DNA from: Collimonas humicola
GTDB lineage: Bacteria; Pseudomonadota; Gammaproteobacteria; Burkholderiales; Burkholderiaceae_D
Reading direction: 5' to 3'
NCBI RefSeq assembly: GCF_018304945.1
Contig: NZ_JAGQEE010000006.1
Coordinates: 62,001-126,000 of the forward strand
Length of the DNA: 64,000 nt
Shown: positions 24,951-32,589 of the stretch, piece by piece
Layout of the letters: every line of letters starts with the position of its first letter
Position numbering within the stretch: the first letter of the stretch is position 1
Notes under the pieces: generated by a model
Databases searched by the model: none
Told to the model about the DNA's origin: nothing
The model's input: the letters and a program-made list of their open reading frames with translations, nothing else
Translations under genes and position numbers: made by a program

Positions 24951-25028
24951 GGCGGGGCAGGAAAAAGACGTTCGGCAAACGCCGCCGGCGCTGTCCCGGC
25001 AAGCGGGAACAGCCGGCAGCGTCGTGTG

Positions 25029-25883
25029 TCAGGTCGAGGCAGGGTTGGCGGCCTTGGCCGGCGGCGCATCGGCCGCGCCGGCATACTTGCGCGGATGGCG
25101 GTATGCGATGAACAGCAAGACGATCCCGAGCACGATCATCGGCACCGACAGCATCTGTCCGGCGGAAATCGTGATGCCGCCGAAGCTGACGTTGTAGTCC
25201 GGCACGCGGAAGTATTCGGTGAAGAAGCGGGCGCAGCCGTACAGCAGCGAGAACATGCCGGCCACCGCCATGCGCGGCCGCGGCTTGCGCGAGAACAGCC
25301 AGAGGATGACGAACAGCAGGATGCCGTCGACCAGCATCTGGTAGATCGGCGACGGGTGGCGCGGCAGGTTGTCCACGTTGGGCCAGATCATGGCCCACGG
25401 CAGCGACGGGTCGGAGACCACGCGGCCCGGCAGTTCGCCGTTGATGAAATTGCCGAGGCGGCCGGCAGCATAGCCCAGCGGCACCATGGGCGCGATGAAA
25501 TCCATGATATCCATCAGGTTGCGGCCAGCCTTGCGGCCCCACAATGCCATGGCGATCAGGACGCCGATAAAGCCGCCGTGGAAAGACATGCCGCCCTTCC
25601 ATACCGCAATGATTTCCGCCGGGTGCGAAAAATAGTAGGACGGATCGTAAAAGAACACCTGGCCCAGGCGGCCGCCGATCACTACCCCCAGTACGCCGTA
25701 GAACAGCATGTCGTCGATATCTTCCTTCTTCCAGCCGACCGCCGCGATATGCGGCTGTTTGATGCGGATGCGGCCGACCCAGATGAACTGGATGAAGGCC
25801 AGCAGATACATCAGTCCGTACCAGCGCACGTGCAGCGGGCCCAGGGAGAAGGCTATCGTATTGGGTAAGGGATGAATCAGCAT
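25029..25883 (-). CDS. lgt: Prolipoprotein diacylglyceryl transferase
   Basis: 284 residues with about seven membrane helices. Conserved [12 protein letters not shown] and the Lgt signature [14 protein letters not shown] with the essential arginine and asparagine. It moves diacylglycerol from phosphatidylglycerol to the lipobox cysteine of prolipoproteins, which here would include the binding proteins and the protease of this window. It starts 3 bases after the LysR gene ends, suggesting one transcript. The short alanine-rich C-terminal tail beyond the last helix is not conserved in the family. Confidence 0.95.
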   Translation of the reverse strand: MLIHPLPNTIAFSLGPLHVRWYGLMYLLAFIQFIWVGRIRIKQPHIAAVGWKKEDIDDMLFYGVLGVVIGGRLGQVFFYDPSYYFSHPAEIIAVWKGGMSFHGGFIGVLIAMALWGRKAGRNLMDIMDFIAPMVPLGYAAGRLGNFINGELPGRVVSDPSLPWAMIWPNVDNLPRHPSPIYQMLVDGILLFVILWLFSRKPRPRMAVAGMFSLLYGCARFFTEYFRVPDYNVSFGGITISAGQMLSVPMIVLGIVLLFIAYRHPRKYAGAADAPPAKAANPAST

Positions 25884-25886
25884 GTT

Positions 25887-26780
25887 CTATTTCTTTCTTA
25901 ATAATTCGAAAAAGGCTTGCAATACAGGTGAAGCATTATCGCGGCGCCAGGCCAGCCCGGTCTCTACCAGCGGCGTCTGGTCTTGCAATTCGTGATAATC
26001 GACCCCCGGGCGTTGCAGGTTCGACACCGATTGTGGCACAAGCGCGATCCCCATGCCAGCCGACACCAGGCCGACGATGGTTTGCATCTGGATCGCTTCC
26101 TGGCCGATGTGCGGGGCGACGCCGGCGGCGCGGAAACAGCCCAGGATGGTGTCATGCAAGCCGGGCGAGATGCGGCGCGGGAAAATAATCAGGGGCATGT
26201 CTGCCAGGCTGCTCAGCGCAATCCTGCCTTTACCGCGCAGCGCCTTGAGGCCGCTGGGCGCCGCCAGCATCAGCGGTTCGGACAGCACCGGCTGGTAGTC
26301 CAGCACCAGCCTGGCCTTGTCCGGCAAGGGTGGAATCAGCAGACCGGCGTCGATGCGGCCTTCCATCAGCTGCGCCAGCTGCAGGTCGCTGGTGGCTTCC
26401 TGCAGGTCGATCCGCACTTGCGGATAGGCTTCGCGGAAAGAGCGCAGCAAAGGCGGCAGGATGCTGTAGTCGGCAGTGGACACGAAGGATAGCGCAAGCA
26501 GTCCGGATTCACCGGAAGCGGCACGCCTGACCAGGTCGGGCAGGGCCGCGGCCTGCTGCAGCAGGCGCTGCGCTTCCGGCAGCAGCGCCTGACCGGCTGG
26601 AGTCAGCGCGACACTGCGCTTGGTGCGCGCGAACAGGGCGGCGCCGAGACTGGCTTCGAGCGCCTGTATGGTCTGCGACAAAGGCGGTTGCGTCATATGC
26701 AGCCGCAGCGCGGCGCGGCCGAAATGCCTTTCTTCCGCTACCGCCACGAAATAGCGCAGTTGCCGCAGCTCTATGTTCAT
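25887..26780 (-). CDS. LysR-family transcriptional regulator
   Basis: 297 residues. N-terminal winged helix LRQLRYFVAVAEERHFGRAALRLHMTQPPLSQ is of the BenM/CatR-like subgroup. The effector domain covers residues about 90-290. Such proteins usually control a divergent catabolic operon, but here the upstream neighbour is on the same strand and the gene runs into lgt with a 3-base gap. Target and ligand unknown. A LysR gene before lgt is unusual for regulatory logic and may be simple juxtaposition. Confidence 0.9.
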   Translation of the reverse strand: MNIELRQLRYFVAVAEERHFGRAALRLHMTQPPLSQTIQALEASLGAALFARTKRSVALTPAGQALLPEAQRLLQQAAALPDLVRRAASGESGLLALSFVSTADYSILPPLLRSFREAYPQVRIDLQEATSDLQLAQLMEGRIDAGLLIPPLPDKARLVLDYQPVLSEPLMLAAPSGLKALRGKGRIALSSLADMPLIIFPRRISPGLHDTILGCFRAAGVAPHIGQEAIQMQTIVGLVSAGMGIALVPQSVSNLQRPGVDYHELQDQTPLVETGLAWRRDNASPVLQAFFELLRKK

Positions 26781-26795
26781 TTATCGCCATCCAAT

Positions 26796-26825
26796 AAAAA
26801 AGCCGGAGAGAAGCCGGCTTTTTGT
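26796..26825 (-). terminator. Terminator for the Trp-rich protein gene
   Basis: AGCCGG (26801-26806) pairs with CCGGCT (26814-26819). Flanking A6 and T5 runs let it work on both strands. It separates the LysR gene from the small membrane protein gene. Confidence 0.8.
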
Positions 26826-26852
26826 TTTTCATTACGCGACTGCCGCACAGTC

Positions 26853-27092
26853 TCAGCGGCCGGGGCGTTTATGCTTGTCGAAGGTTTTCTTGACGCGTTC
26901 CTTCTTGATTTTTTCGAGCTCTTCATGGGCCTTGCGCTTGTCAAGGCCGAGCATGCGTTCGAGAAATTCGAACCAGATGAAAGCTACCGCCATCAGGCCA
27001 GCGATCCACCACCAGGACATATTGGTGAAAAACGAACCGATTTCGAAGTATTTTAACGCTATTAATGAAACGATAATGATAATCAGTGGCAT
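26853..27092 (-). CDS. Small Trp-rich membrane protein (TIGR04438 type)
   Basis: 79 residues with two hydrophobic segments (PLIIIIVSLIALKYFEIG and WWWIAGLMAVAFIWFEFLE) and a highly basic C-terminus (KRKAHEELEKIKKERVKKTFDKHKR). The NMSWWWI block and size match the burkholderialean small Trp-rich protein family. No function is known. It has its own ribosome site (AAAAGGGA) and terminator. It lies head to head with the cytochrome c gene. Confidence 0.8.
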   Translation of the reverse strand: MPLIIIIVSLIALKYFEIGSFFTNMSWWWIAGLMAVAFIWFEFLERMLGLDKRKAHEELEKIKKERVKKTFDKHKRPGR

Positions 27093-27255
27093 GGCATTCC
27101 CTTTTCTTTGCGGAAAGGATAGGGCGAAAGATGTCCGTGGTCAACGGATGTCGCTCTGATATGTCGGATTCCTGATGCAGGTAGGTGATTGCGGGATATG
27201 AGACAATGCGCACGGGCAGGTAAAATGGTGTCACATTTTTTTGACGGAGATAAGA

Positions 27256-27567
27256 ATGAAACGTTTGTTGATCTGCGCGTTGCTGGGTGCAATAGCATCG
27301 GGTTCTGCACTGGCTGACGCCGGTCTGGATCTGGCGAAGTCGAAGAACTGCCTGGCGTGCCATGCGGTGCAAAACAAGGTTGTCGGACCGGCCTACAAAG
27401 ATGTTGCGGCGAAATTCGCCGGCCAGAAAGGCGCCGAAGACATGCTGGTGCAAAAGGTCTTGAAGGGCAGCACCGGCACCTGGGGCGCCATCCCGATGCC
27501 GGCCAATCCGCAAGTCAGCGATGCCGAAGCGCATACGCTGGTGAAATGGATTCTGTCGCTCAAGTAA
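27256..27567 (+). CDS. Periplasmic class I c-type cytochrome
   Basis: 103 residues with a signal peptide ending SALADA. A single haem c site CLACH and a downstream methionine ligand in IPMPANPQ make it a c-551/c5-type monohaem cytochrome. It probably shuttles electrons in the periplasm to a terminal oxidase or reductase. ATG 27256 follows GGAGATAAG; the TTG at 27241 is rejected. It is monocistronic with a strong terminator. Confidence 0.93.
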   Translation: MKRLLICALLGAIASGSALADAGLDLAKSKNCLACHAVQNKVVGPAYKDVAAKFAGQKGAEDMLVQKVLKGSTGTWGAIPMPANPQVSDAEAHTLVKWILSLK

Positions 27568-27609
27568 GCCGGCGGAAAAAGCATGATCCGGCAACCCGAT
27601 GCCGAGATA

Positions 27610-27634
27610 AAGCGCTCACAGGAGCGCTTTTTTT
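27610..27634 (+). terminator. Terminator of the cytochrome c gene
   Basis: AAGCGCTC (27610-27617) and GAGCGCTT (27622-27629), 4-base loop, followed by T7. Confidence 0.92.
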
Positions 27635-27661
27635 ACGGCCATTGACATTGGCGGCGGCAAT

Positions 27662-27687
27662 AAAAAAGCGTCCCGCAGGACGCTTTT
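27662..27687 (-). terminator. Terminator of the first LivK-type gene
   Basis: AAAAGCGTCC (27664-27673) and GGACGCTTTT (27678-27687) with a 4-base loop. The A-run reads as a T-run on the minus strand. Confidence 0.9.
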
Positions 27688-27706
27688 CAGGATGGGCGGA
27701 AACGCC

Positions 27707-28849
27707 TTATTTGGTCACAGCCAGCTGGCTGCGCAGTGCGCCGCGGTAAGTGTACAAAGTGATGGTGCCGTCCTTGATATCGCCTTTCGGATCAAACGCG
27801 ATCATGCCGGTCACGCCCTGGTGATGGATCTTCGCCAGTTCGGGCAGGTATTTCTTCGGATCGGCCGATTTGGCTTTTTGCATCGCATCGGCCATGGTCA
27901 TCAGGGCATCGTAGGTATACGGCGCGTAGATCACGACATCCTTGCCGTACTTGATCTTGTATGCGGTCCTGTACGCATCCAGGCCTTTCCGGGCCGACTC
28001 TTCAACTCCGCCTGCCTCCGCGCAGATCACCTGGTCGTTGCTGATGCCGTCGCCCGCCAGTTTCGGCAGGTCGGAGGTGCAGATGGCATCGCCGCCCATG
28101 AACTTGGCCTTGATGCCGAGCTGCTTCATCTGGCGCAGCATCGGGCCGGCGCCGGCGTCCAGGCCGCCGAAGAACACGACGTCAGGCTTTTTCGCCTTGA
28201 ATGAGGTCAGGATGGCGTTGAAATCGGTGGCCTTGTCGTTGGTGTACTGAGTGGCGACGATGGTCATGCCGGCCGCTTTTGCCGCCTTGCTGAACTCTTC
28301 CGCCAGGCCTTGGCCGTAGGCGGTGCGGTCGTCGATCACCGCCGCGGTCTTGGCATGCAGCGTGTTGGCCGCATAGCGGCCGAGGGCGCCGCCCAGCTGG
28401 CTGTCGTTGGCTACTACGCGGAAAGTGGTGTTGAAGCCTTGCTGGGTATATTTTGCGCTGGTGGTCGAAGGCGAAATCTGCGGAATGCCGGCATCGAAAT
28501 AAATCTTCGAGGCAGGAATCGAAGTGCCGGAGTTGACGTGGCCGATGACGCCGGCGACCTTGGCGTCGACCAGCTTCTGCGCCACGGCGGTAGCCTGTTT
28601 CGGATCGGATGCGTCGTCTTCCGCCACCAGTACGAAGCGGGTCTTCTTGCCGTCCAGTACGATGCCCTGCGTATTCAATGCTTCGATCGCCATGCGGGCG
28701 CCGTTTTCATTGTCCTTGCCGATATGGGCGATAGGGCCGGTGATCGGTCCGACGTGGGCGATCTTGACCACTTGCTCTTGCGCATGCGCCGAAGCGGCCA
28801 GGGACAGGGCGATGGCGGCAGCCAGCGGCATCATTTTAGTAGTGTGCAC
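27707..28849 (-). CDS. Branched-chain amino acid ABC substrate-binding protein (LivK-type, copy A)
   Basis: 380 residues, type I periplasmic binding protein with signal peptide ending AHAQE. Blocks: VVKIAHVGPITGPIAHIGKD, VAGVIGHVNSGTSIPASKIYFDAGIP, DDRTAYGQGLAEEF, PDVVFFGGLDAGAGPMLRQM. The likely start is GTG at 28849, eight bases after AGGAG. It is one of three tandem paralogues, each with its own promoter region and terminator, with no livHMGF genes in the window. It differs from the others most near the end (RGALRSQLAVTK in place of KDGKRTLLTVTK), suggesting an early split or altered ligand. Confidence 0.93.
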   Translation of the reverse strand: MHTTKMMPLAAAIALSLAASAHAQEQVVKIAHVGPITGPIAHIGKDNENGARMAIEALNTQGIVLDGKKTRFVLVAEDDASDPKQATAVAQKLVDAKVAGVIGHVNSGTSIPASKIYFDAGIPQISPSTTSAKYTQQGFNTTFRVVANDSQLGGALGRYAANTLHAKTAAVIDDRTAYGQGLAEEFSKAAKAAGMTIVATQYTNDKATDFNAILTSFKAKKPDVVFFGGLDAGAGPMLRQMKQLGIKAKFMGGDAICTSDLPKLAGDGISNDQVICAEAGGVEESARKGLDAYRTAYKIKYGKDVVIYAPYTYDALMTMADAMQKAKSADPKKYLPELAKIHHQGVTGMIAFDPKGDIKDGTITLYTYRGALRSQLAVTK

Positions 28850-29052
28850 CAGGGTTTCTCCTAAGGATTGTCGACGATATTATTAAAAAAGCAGTTTTTA
28901 GACAGCCGGCTTGCGCCGCGAGTTCGGACTGTCTTGAGGGAGTTAAACGTTACAACAATCCGTAGCCGGCGCAAAGGGCATTTCTATGCTTTTTTATCAA
29001 TTCGGCAGAATGATATGCGTAAGGTGCTGGCCCGACGGAAACAAAAATCATG
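28850..29052. other. Promoter region of LivK-type copy A
   Basis: No gene. On the minus strand it should hold the promoter of copy A. It contains the shared motif at 28945-28957 and an AT-rich stretch (28870-28905) close to the start. Confidence 0.5.
28945..28957 (-). promoter_or_regulatory. Shared upstream motif, LivK copy A
   Basis: AAACGTTACAACA on the plus strand (TGTTGTAACGTTT toward the gene), 95 bases before the start. It recurs before both paralogues. Confidence 0.5.
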
Positions 29053-29086
29053 AAAAAAGCGCCCCGGCCTTGCGGGCGGGGCGCTT
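29053..29086 (-). terminator. Terminator of LivK-type copy B
   Basis: AAGCGCCCCG (29057-29066) pairs with CGGGGCGCTT (29077-29086). A6 to the left gives a T-run on the minus strand. Confidence 0.88.
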
Positions 29087-29107
29087 CTGCAAAGATGCTG
29101 CGATGGT

Positions 29108-30259
29108 TTATTTGGTCACGGTCAGCAAGGTCCGCTTGCCATCCTTGTAGGTGTACAGGGTCAGCGTGCCGTCCTTGATGTCACCCTTGGCGTCGAAGGC
29201 GATCATGCCGGTCACGCCTTTGTGATGGATCTTCGCCAGTTCCGGCAGATATTTTTTCGGATCGGCGGAGTTGGCTTTCTGCATGGCTTCCACCATGGTC
29301 ATCACCGAGTCGTAGGAGTAGGGCGCGTACAGTTTTACTTCGGTGCCGTACTTCTTCAGGAAGGCTGCCTTGAAATCGTCCAGGCCCTTCTTGCCCGATT
29401 CCTCGACGCCGCCGGCTTCGGCGCACACCACCTGGTCATTGACCAGGCCATCGCCGGCCAGCTTGCCCAGCTCTGCCGTGCACATGCCGTCGCCGCCCAT
29501 GAACTTGGCCTTGATGCCGAGCGCCTTCATCTGGCGCAGCATCGGACCGGCTACCGCATCCATGCCGCCGAAGAAGATCACGTCCGGATTCTTGGCCTTG
29601 ATCGAGGTCAGGATGGCGTTGAAATCGGTTGCCTTGTCGTTGGTGAACTGGGTCGCCACGATGTTGACGCCGGCCGCCTTGGCGCCCTTGGCGAATTCCT
29701 GCGCTACCCCTTGGCCGTAGGCAGTGCGGTCATCGATGACCGCGATATTCTTGGCATGCAGCGCAGTCGCGGCATAGCGTCCCAGGGTGCCGCCCAGCTG
29801 GCCGTCGTTGGCGACTACCCGGAACACGCTGTTGAAGCCTTGCTGCGTGTATTTCGGGCTGGTGGCAGCCGGCGAAATCTGCGGGATGCCAGCATCGTAG
29901 TAAATCTTCGATGCCGGGATGGTGGTGCCGGAATTCAGGTGGCCGATGACGCCGTCGATCTTGGCGTCGACCAGTTTTTGCGCTGCCGCCGTGCCTTGCT
30001 TCGGATCGGACGCATCGTCTTCCGCCAGCAGCACGAACTTGACTTTCTTGCCGCCCATGGTGACGCCCTTGGCGTTCAATTCTTCGACCGCCATCTTGGC
30101 GCCGTTTTCCATGTCCTTGCCGAGGTGGGCCGACGGGCCCGTCACCGGGCCGACGTGGCCGATCTTGACGACTTGTTCTTCTGCATGGGCTGCGCCGGCG
30201 GCGCTCAAGGCCAATGCGATTGCTGCAACCAACGGCAACATCTTGTTCTTCATCTGCAC
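29108..30259 (-). CDS. Branched-chain amino acid ABC substrate-binding protein (LivK-type, copy B)
   Basis: 383 residues with signal peptide ending AAHAEE. Blocks: VVKIGHVGPVTGPSAHLGKD, DGVIGHLNSGTTIPASKIYYDAGIP, DDRTAYGQGVAQEF, PDVIFFGGMDAVAGPMLRQM. GTG at 30259 is five bases after AGGAGGA, and the resulting N-terminus MQMKNKMLPL aligns with MQNKIKMIPL of copy C, so GTG is preferred over ATG 30253. It ends with the same KDGKRTLLTVTK as copy C, so these two are the closest pair. Its own terminator and promoter region mark it as an independent unit. Confidence 0.93.
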   Translation of the reverse strand: MQMKNKMLPLVAAIALALSAAGAAHAEEQVVKIGHVGPVTGPSAHLGKDMENGAKMAVEELNAKGVTMGGKKVKFVLLAEDDASDPKQGTAAAQKLVDAKIDGVIGHLNSGTTIPASKIYYDAGIPQISPAATSPKYTQQGFNSVFRVVANDGQLGGTLGRYAATALHAKNIAVIDDRTAYGQGVAQEFAKGAKAAGVNIVATQFTNDKATDFNAILTSIKAKNPDVIFFGGMDAVAGPMLRQMKALGIKAKFMGGDGMCTAELGKLAGDGLVNDQVVCAEAGGVEESGKKGLDDFKAAFLKKYGTEVKLYAPYSYDSVMTMVEAMQKANSADPKKYLPELAKIHHKGVTGMIAFDAKGDIKDGTLTLYTYKDGKRTLLTVTK

Positions 30260-30325
30260 GTGTTTCCTCCTAAGGATTTGATAAGGTCAATGAAAGATTT
30301 TCCGGCCTCACAGCGCGGAGCATGT

Positions 30326-30338
30326 AAACATTACAACA
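30326..30338 (-). promoter_or_regulatory. Shared upstream motif, LivK copy B
   Basis: AAACATTACAACA, one base different from the copy A element, 66 bases before the GTG start. Confidence 0.5.
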
Positions 30339-30491
30339 GAAAAAAATCTTCTCAAAGACTTTTAGACAATATCCTTGTATGCCATGAGGAAATTGCGGCG
30401 TCTCGCGCCCAGCCGGATTGGGCCGGGAGGCGGCATGCACAGGCGGTGACGGAGGGGGCGGTGACGGCGCAAACGAAATATGAAGAGGAAT

Positions 30492-30523
30492 AAAAAAAGC
30501 GCTCCGGAAACCGGAGCGCTTTT
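30492..30523 (-). terminator. Terminator of LivK-type copy C
   Basis: A perfect 13-bp stem, AAAAGCGCTCCGG (30495-30507) with 30511-30523, closed by a three-base loop. The A-run works as T-run on the minus strand. Confidence 0.93.
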
Positions 30524-30542
30524 CATGAGCTGTGTGCGACGA

Positions 30543-31691
30543 TTATTTTGTCACGGTCAGCAGAGTGCGTTTGCCGTCTTTGTAGGTGTACAAAGTCAGC
30601 GAACCGTCCTTGATGTCGCCCTTAGGATCAAAGGAGATTTCGCCGGTCACGCCCTTGTAGTGGATCTTGGCCAGTTCAGGCAGGTATTTCTTAGGATCCG
30701 AGGAGCCGGCTTTTTCCATCGCTGCCACCATGGTCATCAGCGCGTCGTATTCGTACGGTGCGTAGATCACGACTTCCTGGTTGAAGCGTTTTTGGTAAGC
30801 AGCCTTGAAGGCTTCCAGCGCTGCCTTGCCTGCATCCGGCACACCGCCGGCTTCAGCGCAAACCACCTGGTCGTCTTTCAGGCCTGCGCCGGCCAGCTTG
30901 GCCAGCTCAGTCGTGCACAGGCCGTCGCCGCCCATGAACTTGGCCTTGATGCCCAGCTGGTCCATCTGGCGCAGCATCGGTCCGCCGACTGCATCCATGC
31001 CGCCGAAGAAAATCAGGTCGGGATTCTTGGATTTGATCGAGGTCAGAATCGCGTTGAAATCGGTAGCCTTGTCGTTGGTGAACTGCGTTGCAACGATGGT
31101 GCCGCCGGCTTTCTTGGCGCTCTTGGTGAACTCTTCAGCCACACCTTGGCCGTAAGCAGTACGGTCATCGATGACCGCAATGTTCTTGGCTTTCAGCGTA
31201 TTGATGGCGTAGCGTCCCAGGGTGCCGCCCAGCTGGCCGTCGTTGGCCACTACGCGGAACGCAGTGTCGAAGCCTTGCTGGGTGTACTTAGGATTGGTGG
31301 CGGAAGGCGAGATTTGCGGGATGCCGGCATCGTGATAGATTTTCGATGCTGGAATGGTAGTGCCGGAGTTCATGTGGCCAATAATGCCCTTGACCTTGGC
31401 GTCCACCAGTTTCTGGGCAGCGGCGGTTCCTTGCTTCGGATCGGAAGCGTCATCCTCGGAAGCCAGTACGAACTTCACCAGCTTGCCGCCGATCTTGGTG
31501 CCCTTGGCATTCAGTTCCTCGATCGCCATGGTGGCGCCGTTTTCATTGTCCTTGCCGATGTGGGCGTTAGGACCCGTGAGCGGGCTGACCTGGCCGATGG
31601 TGACGACTTCTTGTGCCGAAACCGGACCTGCAAAGGCGAAAGCCATTGCAATTGCGCCAGCCAACGGAATCATTTTGATCTTGTTCTGCAT
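30543..31691 (-). CDS. Branched-chain amino acid ABC substrate-binding protein (LivK-type, copy C)
   Basis: 382 residues with signal peptide ending VSAQE. Blocks: VVTIGQVSPLTGPNAHIGKD, KGIIGHMNSGTTIPASKIYHDAGIP, DDRTAYGQGVAEEF, PDLIFFGGMDAVGGPMLRQM. ATG 31691 follows AGGAGGATATTC. It is the first of the three in transcription direction, but a strong terminator follows, so it is not an operon with the others. Divergent from the Lrp-type regulator with 198 bases between, which makes Lrp control plausible. The transporter membrane and ATPase parts are not in the window. Confidence 0.93.
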   Translation of the reverse strand: MQNKIKMIPLAGAIAMAFAFAGPVSAQEVVTIGQVSPLTGPNAHIGKDNENGATMAIEELNAKGTKIGGKLVKFVLASEDDASDPKQGTAAAQKLVDAKVKGIIGHMNSGTTIPASKIYHDAGIPQISPSATNPKYTQQGFDTAFRVVANDGQLGGTLGRYAINTLKAKNIAVIDDRTAYGQGVAEEFTKSAKKAGGTIVATQFTNDKATDFNAILTSIKSKNPDLIFFGGMDAVGGPMLRQMDQLGIKAKFMGGDGLCTTELAKLAGAGLKDDQVVCAEAGGVPDAGKAALEAFKAAYQKRFNQEVVIYAPYEYDALMTMVAAMEKAGSSDPKKYLPELAKIHYKGVTGEISFDPKGDIKDGSLTLYTYKDGKRTLLTVTK

Positions 31692-31807
31692 GAATATCCT
31701 CCTGAGGATTTAAAATAAAACAATCTAGTTACAGTTTCACCGTCCGCTGCTTATTTATTATCTACTCGAATTAGTCTGAAAATTTCCCCAGACTTGTCCG
31801 AATAGAG

Positions 31808-31820
31808 CAACGTTACAACA
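31808..31820 (-). promoter_or_regulatory. Shared upstream motif, LivK copy C
   Basis: CAACGTTACAACA, matching 12 of 13 positions of the copy A element. It lies in the divergent region between copy C and the Lrp-type gene. Confidence 0.5.
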
Positions 31821-31889
31821 TAAAAAACGCTTCGCATAGCGGTTTTTGCGAATTCTTAAAACGGCAGCTACAGCCCTTGATCCCCCGGC

Positions 31890-32399
31890 ATGAGCAAACA
31901 TCACACCCTAGACAAAGTCGACCGCAAACTGCTCAATTTGTTGCAACGCGACAATCAAATGCCGACCCGTACCCTGGCCGACAAAGCGCACATTTCCCAG
32001 CCCACCTGCCTGCGCCGCCTGCGCGACCTGCGCGAGGCGGGCATCATCAGCGCCGACGTCTCGCTGGTCGATCCCTTCGCACTCGGCTACGGCATGCTGG
32101 CCTTCCTCGAAATCTCGCTCAACCACCAGTCCGACGAGCACATGCAGGAATTCGAACTGCGCATGAACAAGGAAGCCGAAGTCATGCAATGCTATTTCGT
32201 TTCCGGCGACTACGACTACTTCCTGGTGGTGCACGTGATCGACATGGATGCCTATTACCAGTTCGTGCGCCGGGTCATTTCAGGCTCCGGCAATGTCCGC
32301 CATTTCCAGTCGCGTTTTCCGATGAAGCGCGCCAAGTTCGTGACCCGGGTTGCCTTCGACGAAAAACCGGCGACGGTGGAAGTGCGCGCCGCCAGGTGA
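31890..32399 (+). CDS. Lrp/AsnC-family transcriptional regulator
   Basis: 169 residues: N-terminal helix-turn-helix (LDKVDRKLLNLLQRDNQMPTRTLAD, QPTCLRRLRDLREAGII) and a C-terminal RAM effector domain (about 75-150). Lrp proteins sense amino acids and often act on their own neighbours. Here the neighbours are a LivK-type gene (divergent) and dadA (convergent); in E. coli dadA is Lrp-regulated. So amino acid-dependent control of uptake and D-alanine catabolism is a reasonable inference. It could equally be autoregulated only. Confidence 0.9.
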   Translation: MSKHHTLDKVDRKLLNLLQRDNQMPTRTLADKAHISQPTCLRRLRDLREAGIISADVSLVDPFALGYGMLAFLEISLNHQSDEHMQEFELRMNKEAEVMQCYFVSGDYDYFLVVHVIDMDAYYQFVRRVISGSGNVRHFQSRFPMKRAKFVTRVAFDEKPATVEVRAAR

Positions 32400-32495
32400 C
32401 GCACTGCAACAGTGCGCCGACCGCTCCCTGAATACAGTTGAGCAAAAACCGCGCCAAGTCTCTGGCGAGCGGCTGCCGCCTGCGAACGGCGAAAA

Positions 32496-32531
32496 AAAAA
32501 GACCGATGCTGGCGACAGCATCGGTCTTTTT
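32496..32531. terminator. Bidirectional terminator between lrp-type gene and dadA
   Basis: GACCGATGCTG (32501-32511) pairs with CAGCATCGGTC (32516-32526) around GCGA. A9 precedes and T5 follows, so it serves both convergent genes. Confidence 0.93.
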
Positions 32532-32589
32532 CATGGCATTGCCGTGGCGGCCATTGCCGCGGCGGCAGTCAAGCGATCGGTCAAGCGCT

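Noticed and set aside
24129-25868. 579-residue plus frame across matB and lgt
   Set aside because: Spans two convincing minus-strand genes and reads as low-complexity.
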